NCBI RefSeq assembly: GCF_013912005.1
Contig: NZ_JACESB010000003.1
Location: 62,001 to 126,000 of the forward strand
Source: Brevundimonas sp.
Lineage (GTDB): Bacteria > Pseudomonadota > Alphaproteobacteria > Caulobacterales > Caulobacteraceae
DNA: 64,000 bases
Direction of reading: 5' to 3'
The position numbers and the translations under genes were made by a program. Position 1 is the stretch's first letter, and each line of letters begins with the position of its first letter. Shown one piece after another: positions 20,090 to 29,685 of the stretch. Below the pieces are notes generated by a model. The model saw only the letters and a program-made list of their open reading frames with translations. It ran no database searches and had not been told where the DNA came from.

Positions 20090-21250
20090 TCAGCCCTTGA
20101 AGGAGGCGACGGCGGCGATGATGCGGTCCTGGGTCGCCGCGTCGAGGTCGGCGTGCATCGGCAGGCTGATCACCCGGTCCTTGAGCCGCTCGGTGACCGG
20201 CAGGCCCTGCGGCCCGCGCGGATACATGTCGTAGGCCGGCTGCAGGTGCAGCGGGATCGGATAGTAGACCGCCGTCGGCACGCCCTGTTCCTTCAGATGC
20301 GCCGCCAGACCGTCCCGGTCCTCGTGCTCGATGGTGTACTGGGCCCAGTTGGAGACATTCCCGGCCGGCACGTCCGGCACGGCGGCCACGTGCGGGCGCA
20401 GGCCCTCGTTGTAGCGGGCGGCGATCCGGTTGCGCCACTCGATCTCCTGCGGGAAGACCTTCAGCTTCTCGATCAGCACCGCCGCCTGGATGGTGTCGAG
20501 CCGGCTGTTCAGCCCGATGCGCATGTTCAGGTATTTGGTCTCGTGCTCGAACGTCCGGTCACGGAGGTCCATCTCCACCGCCTTGCCGTGCACCCGGATC
20601 GAATCGATCAGCTGGGCGAGGTCGTCGTCATTGGTCAGCACCGCCCCGCCGTCGCCGTAGCAGCCCAGCGGCTTGGCCGGGAAGAAGCTGGTGGTGGTGA
20701 TGTCGGCCCATTTCAGCGGATGTTCGCCGTCGAGCGTGCAGCCGAAGCCCTGGGCCGAATCGGCGATCAGCTTCAGGCCGTATCTGTCGCAGATCGCCCG
20801 AATGGCCGGATAGTCGGCGGGCTGGCCGAACAGGTCGACGGCGATGACCACCCGCGGCTTGAGCCGGCCCTCCTTGAGGGTCGCCTCGATGGCCGCCTCC
20901 AGATGGCCGGGGTCCATGTTGTAGGTCTTCGCGTCGACGTCGACGAACACCGGCTCGGCGTCGAACCACGGCACGACCTCCGCCGTGGCGGCGAAGGTGA
21001 ACGACGGCGTGAACACCGCGTCGCCGCGGCCGATCCCCCAGGCCATCAGCGGCAGGGCCAGGGCGTCGGTGCCGTTGGCGCAGCCGAGGGCGTGCTTCGC
21101 GCGGCCGAAGGCGGCGAGGTCCTGCTCGAACTGGCGCACCTGCGGCCCCATCACCCAGGCGCCGCCGACGACGGCCTCCTGGACGGCGGCCTCGATCTTG
21201 CCGGCGAGGCGCAGGCGCTGGGCCTGAAGGTCGATGAAGGGCAGGGTCAT
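20090..21250 (-). CDS. DegT/DnrJ/EryC1/StrS sugar aminotransferase (WbpE-like)
   Basis: 386 residues. PLP lysine in FFPAKPLGCYGDGGA at about 184-198, with the N-terminal FIDLQAQ and NGTDAL motifs of the family. It adds an amino group to a nucleotide-linked keto sugar, using glutamate. With the oxidoreductase downstream it forms a two-gene amino-sugar unit for envelope polysaccharide. The start ATG is 157 nt from the divergent GmhB-like gene. Confidence 0.94.
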   Translation of the reverse strand: MTLPFIDLQAQRLRLAGKIEAAVQEAVVGGAWVMGPQVRQFEQDLAAFGRAKHALGCANGTDALALPLMAWGIGRGDAVFTPSFTFAATAEVVPWFDAEPVFVDVDAKTYNMDPGHLEAAIEATLKEGRLKPRVVIAVDLFGQPADYPAIRAICDRYGLKLIADSAQGFGCTLDGEHPLKWADITTTSFFPAKPLGCYGDGGAVLTNDDDLAQLIDSIRVHGKAVEMDLRDRTFEHETKYLNMRIGLNSRLDTIQAAVLIEKLKVFPQEIEWRNRIAARYNEGLRPHVAAVPDVPAGNVSNWAQYTIEHEDRDGLAAHLKEQGVPTAVYYPIPLHLQPAYDMYPRGPQGLPVTERLKDRVISLPMHADLDAATQDRIIAAVASFKG

Positions 21251-21407
21251 GACGGGTCTCCGGTCGCGCGGGCGCGGGCGGCGCAGGGAGAACGCGCCGG
21301 CGGGGTCGGCCGCTCCCTAGCAAATCGTCCGCCCCCGCGCCAAACCGCGCCGCCTCACTTCCGGTGAGGGATTGCAACGGACCCGGCCGGCGCCCTAAGC
21401 CCGGCCC

Positions 21408-21920
21408 ATGACGAACGGCGTTCCCGCCGTGTTCCTCGACCGCGACGGCGTGTTGATCGAGGACACGGGCTATCCCCACCTCGAAGAGCACCTGCGCATC
21501 ACGTCCGGGGCGATCGCCGCGGTCGGCCGGCTCAACCGGCTCGGCTATCTGTGTGTGGTCGTGACCAACCAGTCCGGCGTCGCGCGCGGCCTGTTCACCG
21601 AGCAGCAGATGAAGGCGTTCAACGCCCTGCTGGTCCGGCGCTTCGCCGCCGGCGGGGCCCGGCTGGGCGCGGTCTACGCCTGTCCGTACCATGCCGAGGC
21701 GCGCGAGGAGCGCTGGCGCCATCCGGACCACCCGGACCGCAAGCCCAACCCGGGCATGATCCTCCGCGCCATCGCCGACCACCACATCGACCCGGCGCGC
21801 AGCTTCCTGATCGGCGACCAGGAGAGCGACCTCGAGGCGGCCCGCCGCGCCGGGGTGCCCGGCTTCCGCTTCGAGGGCGGCGACCTCGACGTCTTCGTCC
21901 GCGAACTGCTGGGACACTGA
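21408..21920 (+). CDS. HAD-IIIA phosphatase, GmhB-like (heptose bisphosphate 7-phosphatase family)
   Basis: 170 residues. HAD motifs are clear: FLDRDGVL at about 9-16, TNQSGVARG at about 54-62, RKPNPGM at about 111-117 and IGDQESDLEAA at about 133-143. GmhB removes the 7-phosphate of D-glycero-D-manno-heptose 1,7-bisphosphate in LPS core synthesis. The zinc loop keeps the first C-x-x-H, but the second C-x-C before RKP is replaced by H-x-D, so a true GmhB role is only probable. Confidence 0.85.
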   Translation: MTNGVPAVFLDRDGVLIEDTGYPHLEEHLRITSGAIAAVGRLNRLGYLCVVVTNQSGVARGLFTEQQMKAFNALLVRRFAAGGARLGAVYACPYHAEAREERWRHPDHPDRKPNPGMILRAIADHHIDPARSFLIGDQESDLEAARRAGVPGFRFEGGDLDVFVRELLGH

Positions 21921-21982
21921 GCCGCGCCGGGTGGATTTCCCCGACCGATGAAATACCCTGCGCCGATGACCCGGAGCCCCGC

Positions 21983-22855
21983 ATGACCGCCTTCGTCGAC
22001 CGCCACTGGACCAGCGCCGACGGCCTGCATCTCTACGCCCGCGACTACGCCGCCGCCGCCGGGCCGGCGAAGCTGCCGGTGATCGCGATCCACGGCCTGA
22101 CCCGCAACTCGGCCGACTTCGAGGCCATCGCCCCGCTGATCGCCCAGTCCGGCCGCCGCGTGCTGGCGGTGGACGTGCGCGGCCGCGGCCGCTCCGACCG
22201 CGCTCCCGACCCGATGACCTACCAGCCGGCCACCTATGCGAAGGACGTGCTGGAGCTCCTGCGCCAGGCCGGAATCGAGCGCGCCGTCTTCCTCGGCACC
22301 TCCATGGGCGGACTGATCACCATGGCGCTCGCCGCCCTGCGCTCGAAGGTCATCGCCGCGGCGATCATCAACGATGTCGGGCCCGAGGTGGCGAAGGAGG
22401 GCCTCGCCCGCATCGCCGCCTACACCGGCCAGCCGGTCGAGACGCCGACCTGGAAGGAGGCTGCGGCCTACGCCCGGCGCACCAACGAGGTCGCCTTCCC
22501 GCACTACAACGACGCCGACTGGGCCGCCTTCGCCCGGCGGGTGTTCACCGAGGGCCCGGACGGGGCGCCGATCCTCAACTACGACCCGGACATCATGGTC
22601 CCGATCCGGGCGGGGGGGACGAAGGCGCTCGTCCCCAGCCTGTGGCCCATGTTCGGCCGGCTGGCGCGCGGCCGCCCGGTGCTGCTGGTGCGCGGCGAGA
22701 CCTCCGACCTGCTCAGCGAGGCCATCGCCGCCAAGATGCGCAAGCGCGCCCCGAAGATGGACTATGTCGAGGTCCCCGGCGTCGGCCACGCCCCCATGCT
22801 GGACGAGCCCGAGGCCAAGGCGGCGATCTTTCCGTTCCTCGGCGAAGTGGACTGA
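21983..22855 (+). CDS. Alpha/beta hydrolase
   Basis: 290 residues. HGLTRNSADF near residue 38 supplies the oxyanion hole, GTSMGG at about 105-110 carries the nucleophile, and GVGHAPMLDEPEA near the C-terminus supplies the His. No signal peptide. Substrate cannot be read from sequence. It is followed directly by an inverted pair of heptamer repeat arrays separating it from convergent nadE. Confidence 0.9.
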   Translation: MTAFVDRHWTSADGLHLYARDYAAAAGPAKLPVIAIHGLTRNSADFEAIAPLIAQSGRRVLAVDVRGRGRSDRAPDPMTYQPATYAKDVLELLRQAGIERAVFLGTSMGGLITMALAALRSKVIAAAIINDVGPEVAKEGLARIAAYTGQPVETPTWKEAAAYARRTNEVAFPHYNDADWAAFARRVFTEGPDGAPILNYDPDIMVPIRAGGTKALVPSLWPMFGRLARGRPVLLVRGETSDLLSEAIAAKMRKRAPKMDYVEVPGVGHAPMLDEPEAKAAIFPFLGEVD

Positions 22856-22992
22856 GGTTCCAGGCGCCAGGTTCCAGGTTCTAGGTTCTAGGTTCTAGGT
22901 TCTAGGGCCGCGAAGTCCCGGCTAACCTCCCTGGCGCCTAGCACCTGGCGCCTAGCACCTAGCACCTAGCACCTAGCACCTGCCGCCTGACC
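22856..22992. repeat. Facing arrays of a 7-bp repeat between convergent genes
   Basis: Array A (22856-22904) is seven units: GGTTCCA, GGCGCCA, GGTTCCA, then four GGTTCTA. Array B (22930-22992) is nine units, mainly CCTAGCA and CCTGGCG, ending with CCTGCCG and CCTGACC. B is the approximate reverse complement of A in the same register, so the whole can fold into a long imperfect hairpin with a 25-nt spacer. It fills the space from one stop codon to the other. Confidence 0.9.
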
Positions 22993-22994
22993 CC

Positions 22995-25049
22995 TCAGTC
23001 CGGGACGTTCGCTTCCAGCTCGTCCAGCCACACCCGCGCCGTGGCGTCCGACGGCGCCCGCCAGTCGCCGCGCGGGCTCAGCGAACCGCCGGTGACCACC
23101 TTGGGCCCGTTCGGCAGGGCCGAGCGCTTGAACTGGGCGGTCTGGAAGAAGCGCACGAGGAATTTGCGCAGCCACGACTTGATGGTCGCCAGGTCGTACT
23201 CGACCTTCTCGTCGTCCGGCGCGCCGGCCGGCCAGTGGCCGCGCGAGGCGTCATTCCACGCCTCGTGGCACAGGTACGCCGCCTTCGACGGCTTCAGTCC
23301 GTAGCGGGTGATGTAGAACAGGAAGAAGTCGTTCAGCGGATAGGGACCCACGGTCCCCTCGGTCGACTGGATCTTGCCGTCCGTCGCCGGCACCAGCTCC
23401 GGCGAAATCTCGGTGTCGAGGATGCCGCGCAGCACCGGCACGGCCTCGGCCCCCACCACCTCGCGGTCGGCCACCCAGCGGATCAGGTGGCGGATCAGCG
23501 TCTTCGCCACCCCGCCGTTGACGTTGTAGTGGCTCATGTGGTCGCCGACGCCATAGGTGGCCCAGCCCAGCGCCAGCTCCGACAGGTCGCCCGTGCCGAG
23601 CACGAAGGCGCCGTGGTGGTTGGCCAGCCGGAACAGGTAGTCGGTGCGCAGCCCCGCCTGGACGTTCTCGAAGGTGATGTCGTGCACCGGCTCGCCGCTG
23701 GCGAACGGATGGCCGATGCCCTCCAGCATGGTCAGCGCGGTCGGGCGGATGTCGATCTCCTCGCCCGTGACCCCCAGGGCCTTCATCAGCGCCCAGGCGT
23801 TCGACTTCGTCCCCTCCGAGGTGGCGAAGCCGGGCATGGTGTAGCCGAGGATGCCGGTCCGCGGCAGGCCCAGCCGGTCGAAGGCGCGGCAGGCGACCAG
23901 CAGGGCCTGGGTCGAGTCCAGTCCGCCGGAGACGCCGATGACGATCCGCTCGCCATTGGTCGCCTTCATCCGGCGCATCAGCCCCTGCACCTGGATGTTG
24001 AAGGCCTCGTAGCAGTCCTGGTCCAGCCGCGCCGGATCGTCCGGCACGAAGGGGAAGCGGTCCAGCGGACGGCGCAGCGGCCCCTCCGTGCGCGCCGCGC
24101 CGGCCTCGAACAGCACTCGCTCGAAGACATAGCCGTCCAGCTCGTCGCGGGCGCAGTCGGCGAAGGTGCCGTTGCGCAGCCGGTCCAGCCCGATGCGCTC
24201 GATGTCCACGTCGGCGATGGTCAGGTGGCTCTCCAGCGCGAACCGCTCGCCGCTGGCGAGGCAGGCGCCCAGCTCGTGGATCGTCGCCTGTCCGTCCCAG
24301 GCGAGGTCGGTGGTCGACTCGCCCCAGCCCGAGGCGGCGAAGACATAGGCGGCCATGGCCCGCGCCGACTGGCTGGCGCACAGCAGGGCCCGTTCGTCGG
24401 CCTTGCCGATGACGATGTTGGAGGCCGACAGATTCAGCAGGATGCGGGCGCCCGACAGCGCCATCCGCGTCGAGGGCGGCAGCGGGGCCCAGTAATCCTC
24501 GCAGATCTCCACCCCGAAGACGAAGCCGGGCCGGTCCGCCGCCTCGAACAGCAGGTCCGTGCCGAACGGAACCTCGTCGCCGCCCAGGGCCAGCGCCCCG
24601 TCGTGGCTGGAGACGTCCCCGCCGGCCGAGAACCAGCGCTTTTCATAGTATTCCCGGTAGTTGGGCAGATAGGTCTTGGGGACCACGCCCAGCACCCGCC
24701 CGTTCCCCATCACGACGGCGCAGTTGTAGAGCCGGTCGTCGCGGCGCAGGGGGGCGCCGACCACCGCCGCCAGCCCGGTCTCCGCCGTCAGCGGCGCCAG
24801 ACGCGCGATCTGCCGCTCCACCTCGTCCAGCAGCGCCCCCTGCATGACCAGGTCGTCGATGGCGTAGGCGCTCAGGCTCAGCTCCGGGAACACCACCAGC
24901 TCCACGCCCTCGGCGGCCGCACGCCGGATGAGGGCGGCGTGTTCGTCGGCGTTGGCCACAGGGTCGGCGGTGTGGACCACCGGCGTGGCGGCGGCCACCC
25001 GCACGAAGCCGTGGGTGGTGGGGGAATGGAACGGGTGGGCGTCGGCCAA
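22995..25049 (-). CDS. nadE: Glutamine-dependent NAD+ synthetase
   Basis: 684 residues, the normal length of the two-domain enzyme. The N-terminal nitrilase-like glutaminase shows Glu in VFPELSLS, Lys in [13 protein letters not shown] and Cys in GVEICEDYW at about 181. The C-terminal synthetase has the PP-loop SGGLDSTQ at about 373-380. It makes NAD from deamido-NAD, ATP and glutamine. The start is a TTG at 25049 preceded by AGGAAGGA with a 7-nt spacer; no ATG fits without losing conserved sequence. Confidence 0.96.
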   Translation of the reverse strand: MADAHPFHSPTTHGFVRVAAATPVVHTADPVANADEHAALIRRAAAEGVELVVFPELSLSAYAIDDLVMQGALLDEVERQIARLAPLTAETGLAAVVGAPLRRDDRLYNCAVVMGNGRVLGVVPKTYLPNYREYYEKRWFSAGGDVSSHDGALALGGDEVPFGTDLLFEAADRPGFVFGVEICEDYWAPLPPSTRMALSGARILLNLSASNIVIGKADERALLCASQSARAMAAYVFAASGWGESTTDLAWDGQATIHELGACLASGERFALESHLTIADVDIERIGLDRLRNGTFADCARDELDGYVFERVLFEAGAARTEGPLRRPLDRFPFVPDDPARLDQDCYEAFNIQVQGLMRRMKATNGERIVIGVSGGLDSTQALLVACRAFDRLGLPRTGILGYTMPGFATSEGTKSNAWALMKALGVTGEEIDIRPTALTMLEGIGHPFASGEPVHDITFENVQAGLRTDYLFRLANHHGAFVLGTGDLSELALGWATYGVGDHMSHYNVNGGVAKTLIRHLIRWVADREVVGAEAVPVLRGILDTEISPELVPATDGKIQSTEGTVGPYPLNDFFLFYITRYGLKPSKAAYLCHEAWNDASRGHWPAGAPDDEKVEYDLATIKSWLRKFLVRFFQTAQFKRSALPNGPKVVTGGSLSPRGDWRAPSDATARVWLDELEANVPD

Positions 25050-25148
25050 GGCGCGGTCCTTCCTGCGGTCAAGCTCGTATAGGGCCAAAGCGGCGGGCTC
25101 GCCACGATTGGCCGTGACCTGCAAACCCTTGGCCGCTAAAGCGGGTTC

Positions 25149-26090
25149 ATGACCGACACCGGGAAAAAGGGCTGGTTCTCGCGCCTGACCGAGGGCCTCA
25201 GCCGCTCCTCGAAGCAGATGACCGACCAGGTCGTCGCCGCCTTCGTCAAGGAGCCGCTCAGCGAACGCGCCCTCGAACAGCTCGAGGAGCACCTGCTGGA
25301 GAGCGACCTGGGCCCGGCGGCCGCCGACCGCATCGTCGGCCGGTTCCGCGAGCTTCGCTTCGCCGCCGGGGCCGACGAGCGCGAGGTCAAGGAGGCGCTG
25401 GCCGAGGCGGTGACCGCCGAACTGATCGGACACGAGGCGCGCTACGAACCGCTGGCCGGGCCGAAGCCCTTCGTCACCCTGTTCGTCGGCGTCAACGGCT
25501 CGGGCAAGACCACGACGCTCGGCAAGATCGCCGCCGACCTGACCGGCCAGGGGGCGAAGGTGATGATCGTCGCCTGCGACACCTTCCGCGCCGCCGCCCG
25601 GGAACAGCTCAAGGTCTGGGCCGAGCGCGCCGGCGCCGCCTTCGAGAGCCGCCGCGACGGGGCCGACCCCGCCGGCCTGGCCTTCGACGCCTACACCCGG
25701 GCGAAGGCCGAAGGCTTCGACGTCGTGCTCATCGACACCGCCGGACGGCTGCAGAACAAGTCGCAGCTGATGGACGAGCTGCTCAAGATCGTGCGCGTGC
25801 TGAAGAAGATCGATCCGGACGCCCCGCACGAGACCCTGCTGGTGCTGGACGCCACCGTCGGCCGCAACGCCCTCGAGCAGGAGAAGATCTTCGGCCGCAC
25901 CGCCTACGTCTCCGGCATCGTCATGACCAAGCTGGACGGCACCGCCCGCGGTGGGGTGCTGGTCCCGGTCGCCCAGGCCTCGGACGCCCCGATCAAGCTG
26001 ATCGGCGTCGGCGAGGGGATCGACGACCTGCAGCCGTTCGACGCCCGCGCCTTTTCCCGCTCGCTGGTCGGGCTCGAGGATTCCCGATGA
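25149..26090 (+). CDS. ftsY: Signal recognition particle receptor FtsY
   Basis: 313 residues, a short-form FtsY whose acidic A domain is almost absent, as in many alphaproteobacteria. The NG domain shows GVNGSGKTTTLGK at about 115-127, DTFRAAAREQL, DTAGRLQNK and TKLDGTARGG. It docks ribosome-SRP complexes at the membrane. Its stop overlaps the yciB start by 4 nt. Confidence 0.97.
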   Translation: MTDTGKKGWFSRLTEGLSRSSKQMTDQVVAAFVKEPLSERALEQLEEHLLESDLGPAAADRIVGRFRELRFAAGADEREVKEALAEAVTAELIGHEARYEPLAGPKPFVTLFVGVNGSGKTTTLGKIAADLTGQGAKVMIVACDTFRAAAREQLKVWAERAGAAFESRRDGADPAGLAFDAYTRAKAEGFDVVLIDTAGRLQNKSQLMDELLKIVRVLKKIDPDAPHETLLVLDATVGRNALEQEKIFGRTAYVSGIVMTKLDGTARGGVLVPVAQASDAPIKLIGVGEGIDDLQPFDARAFSRSLVGLEDSR

Positions 26091-26725
26091 CAGACGCGCC
26101 GAACGGCTCCGCCGCCCGCAGGGGCGCCCACATCCGCCAGGCCGTCGACTTCGGCGCCCTGGTGGCCTTCATGGCCGCCTATGCGGTCAACCGCTTCGTC
26201 CGCGGCCTCGACGGCCAGGAGGCGCTGGTCCAGGCCACCTGGGTGCTGGTCGGCGCCTCGGCCATCGCCCTGCTCGTCGGCTGGATCGTCGAGCGGCGGC
26301 TGGCCCCGCTGCCGCTGCTGACGGGCGGCTTCGCCCTGATCTTCGGCGCCCTGACCCTGGTCTTTCACGACCCGACCCTGCTCAAGATCAAGCTGACCAT
26401 CCAGAACGGCCTGCTGGCCGTCGTCCTGCTCGGCTCCCTGCCGCTGCGCCGCTACCCGTTCAAATACCTGCTCGGCGAGGCGATCCGCATCACCGACGCC
26501 GGCTGGCGCGGCCTGACCCTGCGCTACGGCGTCTATTTCGCGGCGGTGGCGGTGGTGAACGAGATCGTCTGGCGGACCCAGCCGGACGACACCTGGGTGG
26601 CCTTCCGCGGCGGCCTGTGGCTGGCGTCGGCGGCCTTCGGGATCTGGCAGGTGTTCTTCATCATGAAGCACCTGATCCGGGAGGAGGAGCCGGCCGAACC
26701 GGTGTCTCCGGACACCGGACTCTGA
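26087..26725 (+). CDS. yciB: Inner membrane-spanning protein YciB (septation protein A family)
   Basis: 212 residues with five or six hydrophobic segments. VDFGALVAFMAAYA, a central FGALTLVFHDPTLLKIKLTIQNGLLAVVLLG region and WRTQPDDTWVAFR are family marks. Linked in other bacteria to cell envelope and septation. It is translationally coupled to ftsY. Confidence 0.93.
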   Translation: MTDAPNGSAARRGAHIRQAVDFGALVAFMAAYAVNRFVRGLDGQEALVQATWVLVGASAIALLVGWIVERRLAPLPLLTGGFALIFGALTLVFHDPTLLKIKLTIQNGLLAVVLLGSLPLRRYPFKYLLGEAIRITDAGWRGLTLRYGVYFAAVAVVNEIVWRTQPDDTWVAFRGGLWLASAAFGIWQVFFIMKHLIREEEPAEPVSPDTGL

Positions 26726-26801
26726 GGCGACGGGATCGTCCGTCGTCAAACCGTAAAGCGGGCCTGCTACCTCTGCCGCGCAACCGAGGGGATACGGTTC
26801 C

Positions 26802-27425
26802 ATGGTCAAGTCCGGCGACAAGACGAAACGGCCGCAGGGTCTCGACGGCTCGCCCAGCCATCTGATGCATCGCGCGCTGCAGCTGGCGCTCGACATCTAC
26901 GCCGAGGAGTCGGGGCCGGACGGCCTCACCCAGCGCCAGTTCGCGGTCCTCGAGGCCGCCAGCCGCAAGGCCGGCCTGACGCAGACGGATCTCGTCCGCG
27001 CCACCGGCATCGACCGCTCCACCCTCGCCGATCTCGTGGCGCGCATGACGGCGAAGGGCCTGCTCGACCGCGAGCGCTCGACCCTGGACGCCCGCGCCAA
27101 GGCGGTGCGCCTGTCGGCGGCGGGCGAGGCGGCCCTCGAGGCGGCCCGGCCGAAGGTCGAGGCGGCCGACAAGCGAATCATGGCCCTGCTGCCCAAGGGC
27201 AAGCGCGGCGCCTTCCTCGAACTCCTCGCCGCCCTCGCCGGCGAGGCCGACGCCGCCCCGCTCAAGGCGAAGGCCGAGGCCAAGGCCGCCAAGAAGGCCG
27301 AGCGCGAGGCCAAGAAGGCCGCCAAGGCGGAAAAGAAGGCGGCCAAGGCGGACAAGGCCGACAAGGCCGACAAGGCCGACAAGGCGGACAAGCCGAAGAA
27401 GGCCAAGGTGCTGGCCGCGGCCTGA
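26802..27425 (+). CDS. MarR-family regulator with Lys/Ala-rich C-terminal tail
   Basis: 207 residues. Residues about 20-150 form a MarR winged helix: LTQRQFAVLEAASR, then GLTQTDLVRATGIDRSTLADLV as recognition helix, and a wing with RSTLDARAK. From about 155 to the end the chain is almost only K, A, E and D, including five DKA-type repeats, like eukaryotic H1 or bacterial Hc1/AlgP tails. The tail may add non-specific DNA binding. No target operon is adjacent; a perfect hairpin follows the stop. Confidence 0.88.
   Translation: MVKSGDKTKRPQGLDGSPSHLMHRALQLALDIYAEESGPDGLTQRQFAVLEAASRKAGLTQTDLVRATGIDRSTLADLVARMTAKGLLDRERSTLDARAKAVRLSAAGEAALEAARPKVEAADKRIMALLPKGKRGAFLELLAALAGEADAAPLKAKAEAKAAKKAEREAKKAAKAEKKAAKADKADKADKADKADKPKKAKVLAAA
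27351..27395 (+). repeat. Five tandem 9-bp units (GACAAGGCC) in the regulator tail
   Basis: Units 1-3 are identical; units 4 and 5 differ by one or two bases. They encode repeated Asp-Lys-Ala. Copy number is likely to vary between strains. Confidence 0.9.
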
Positions 27426-27432
27426 CTGTCAG

Positions 27433-27453
27433 TCCTCCCCCGGTGGGGGAGGA
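27433..27453. terminator. Perfect 9-bp hairpin between convergent genes
   Basis: TCCTCCCCC pairs with GGGGGAGGA around a GGT loop. It lies between the MarR gene and a convergent peptidase gene. There is no T-tract. It is a relative of the palindrome at 16567-16588, so it may be a dispersed element used as a terminator. Confidence 0.55.
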
Positions 27454-27463
27454 ATGGGCGACC

Positions 27464-29680
27464 TCAGTCCATCAGCTGCTGCGCCAGATAGACGTAGTGG
27501 CGGGCCCAGCGGCGGGCGTTGGCGATCGGGTCGGCGTCGTTCGAGTGCCCGCCGGCCGTCTCCTCATAGTAAAGGTGGTCGTGGCCCATCTCCCCCAGCC
27601 GCGCCGCGAACTTGCGGGCGTGACCGGGGTGCACCCGGTCGTCGCGGGTGTTGGTGGTGATGTAGACGCGCGGGTATTCCGCGTCCGGACGAAGGTGCTG
27701 GTAGGCCGAATAGCGGGCGATGAACTCCGCCTCCCCGGGGATGCGCGGGTCCCCGTACTCGCCGATCCACGACGCCCCCGCGGGCAGCTCGTGGTAGCGC
27801 AGCATGTCGATCAGCGGGCTCTCGATCACCGCCGCATTGAACAGCTCCGGGTGCTGGGTGATGGACACCGAGGTCAGCACGCCCCCGTTCGAGCGGCCGT
27901 AGATGCCCGTGTGCTCGGGCGAGGTGACGCCCCGCGCGTGCAGGTCGCGCGCCACCGCCGCGAAGTCGTCAAAGGCCAGCTGGCGGTTTTCCTTCAGCAC
28001 CGACTGGTGCCATTCCGGTCCGAACTCGCCGCCGCCGCGGATGTTGGCCTGGACGAAGACCCCGCCGTTCTCCAGCCACAGCTTACCCATCTCCGGCTTG
28101 TAGGCGGGCGGGAAGCTGACCTGGAAGCCGCCGTAGCCGAACAGGATGGTCGGCGCGGTCCCGTCCATGGGGAGGTCGCGGGGGCGGGTGACGAAGTAGG
28201 GGATCTTCGTCCCGTCGGAGGACGTGGCCTCGAACTGCTCGACCACGTGGGTGGAGGCGTCGAACTTCGCCGGGGCCTGGCGCAGCGTCTCGAGCGAGCC
28301 CGCCCCCGCGTCGGCGAGGCTGAGCGTCGGCGGCGTCAGGAAGCCCTGGGCCGAGACGAACACCTGGCCGCGCGACTTCGAGCTGTCGCCGAGACTGACC
28401 GCGAGATTGTCGGGGGTGGCGATGTCGGTGCGGACCCAGCCGCGCTCGCCCCGGTCCCCGAACACCGCCAGCTTGCCGACGACATTGTCGGCGTAGCCGA
28501 CCAGCACCCGGTCGTGCAGCACCCGCACGTCGGACACCGCCTGCCGTTCGCCCGGCGTGAAGATGCGCACCGCGCGGTTCGACACCGCCGTCTCGCCCTC
28601 CGGCAGCGGCCGGCGCAGGCAGATCAGGCAGGGCGACAGCAGGGAGCCCGCCTCATAGGTCTGGCCCAGGTGCGTCCACGGCTCGTCGTTCGACAGGATC
28701 AGCGAGCCGTGGACCACGCCGTAGAGGCTCAGCCGCTGCGGCACGTCCAGCCGCACGGGCGCGCCGTCGACCAGCTCCCACGTCTCGCTGCGGAAGGTGT
28801 CCAGCGGCCGGCTGATGATCACCGCCTGCACGGCCCCGTCCCTGTCGCGGAAGACCGCCGGGCTGACGCCGTAGCCGCCATCCCCCTGCGCGCCGCGGAA
28901 CACCTCGGTCGCCTGGTCCAGCGTCTGGCCGCGCTTCAGCGCCTTGACGATGAAGGGATAGCCGCTCTCGGTCAGCGTCCCCTCGCCGAAGTCCGTCGCC
29001 ACCAGCAGGGTGTCGCGGTCCAGCCACTCGATGCGGTGCTTGCCCTCGGGCAGGACGAAACCGCCGTCGACGAAGCGCTTCGAGGCGGTGTCGAACTCCC
29101 GCACCACCACCGCGTCCTTGCCGCCGTCCGACAGGTTGACCAGGCAGCGCGTCTCGTCCGGCGCGAGGCAGTCGGCGCCCTTCCACACCCAGTCCTTGCC
29201 CTCGGTGCGGGCGAGGGCGTCGACGTCGATCAGCGTCTCCCACCGGGTCTCGCCCGAGCGGTAGGAGTCCAGCGTCGTGCGCCGCCACACCCCCTTGGGA
29301 TTGGCCGCGTCCTGCCAGAAGTTGCCGATGCCGTCGCCGAGGAAGGACGGCGCCGGGATGCGGTCGGTGGCCGTCAGGATCGCCTCGGCCTGGCGCCGGA
29401 AGGTCTCGTAGCGCGGGTCGCCGGTCAGGGCGGCCAGCGCGCGTTCGTTCGAGGCGCGCACGAAGGCCATGGCCTCGGCCCCGTCCACCTCTTCCAGCGC
29501 CAGATGGTCGTCCGCGGCCCGCACGCCGGCCGGGGTCAGGTCGGTCGGGAAGTGCGGCGGCGGGCTGTCGTTCGTCGAGACGATGACCTCCCCGTCGTCG
29601 GCGCGCGGCCCCATGGGCCCGCCGGCGCAGGCGGCGAGCAGCAGGGCCGGCAGGGCGGCGGAGAGGATCAGGTGACGCAT
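27464..29680 (-). CDS. Prolyl oligopeptidase family (S9) lipoprotein
   Basis: 738 residues. The signal peptide ends in LLAAC at about 14-18, a good lipobox, so the enzyme is probably membrane-anchored. The N-terminal half is the beta-propeller; the C-terminal hydrolase has the nucleophile in GRSNGG at about residue 598, then IGEYGDP, the catalytic Asp region TRDDRVHPGHARK and His in GGHSNDA. It should cut short peptides outside the cytoplasm. It follows a paralogue 5 nt upstream. Confidence 0.93.
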   Translation of the reverse strand: MRHLILSAALPALLLAACAGGPMGPRADDGEVIVSTNDSPPPHFPTDLTPAGVRAADDHLALEEVDGAEAMAFVRASNERALAALTGDPRYETFRRQAEAILTATDRIPAPSFLGDGIGNFWQDAANPKGVWRRTTLDSYRSGETRWETLIDVDALARTEGKDWVWKGADCLAPDETRCLVNLSDGGKDAVVVREFDTASKRFVDGGFVLPEGKHRIEWLDRDTLLVATDFGEGTLTESGYPFIVKALKRGQTLDQATEVFRGAQGDGGYGVSPAVFRDRDGAVQAVIISRPLDTFRSETWELVDGAPVRLDVPQRLSLYGVVHGSLILSNDEPWTHLGQTYEAGSLLSPCLICLRRPLPEGETAVSNRAVRIFTPGERQAVSDVRVLHDRVLVGYADNVVGKLAVFGDRGERGWVRTDIATPDNLAVSLGDSSKSRGQVFVSAQGFLTPPTLSLADAGAGSLETLRQAPAKFDASTHVVEQFEATSSDGTKIPYFVTRPRDLPMDGTAPTILFGYGGFQVSFPPAYKPEMGKLWLENGGVFVQANIRGGGEFGPEWHQSVLKENRQLAFDDFAAVARDLHARGVTSPEHTGIYGRSNGGVLTSVSITQHPELFNAAVIESPLIDMLRYHELPAGASWIGEYGDPRIPGEAEFIARYSAYQHLRPDAEYPRVYITTNTRDDRVHPGHARKFAARLGEMGHDHLYYEETAGGHSNDADPIANARRWARHYVYLAQQLMD

Positions 29681-29685
29681 GCTCT

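Noticed and set aside
22856-22992. Possible CRISPR array
   Set aside because: Units are 7 bp with no spacers, and no cas genes are present.
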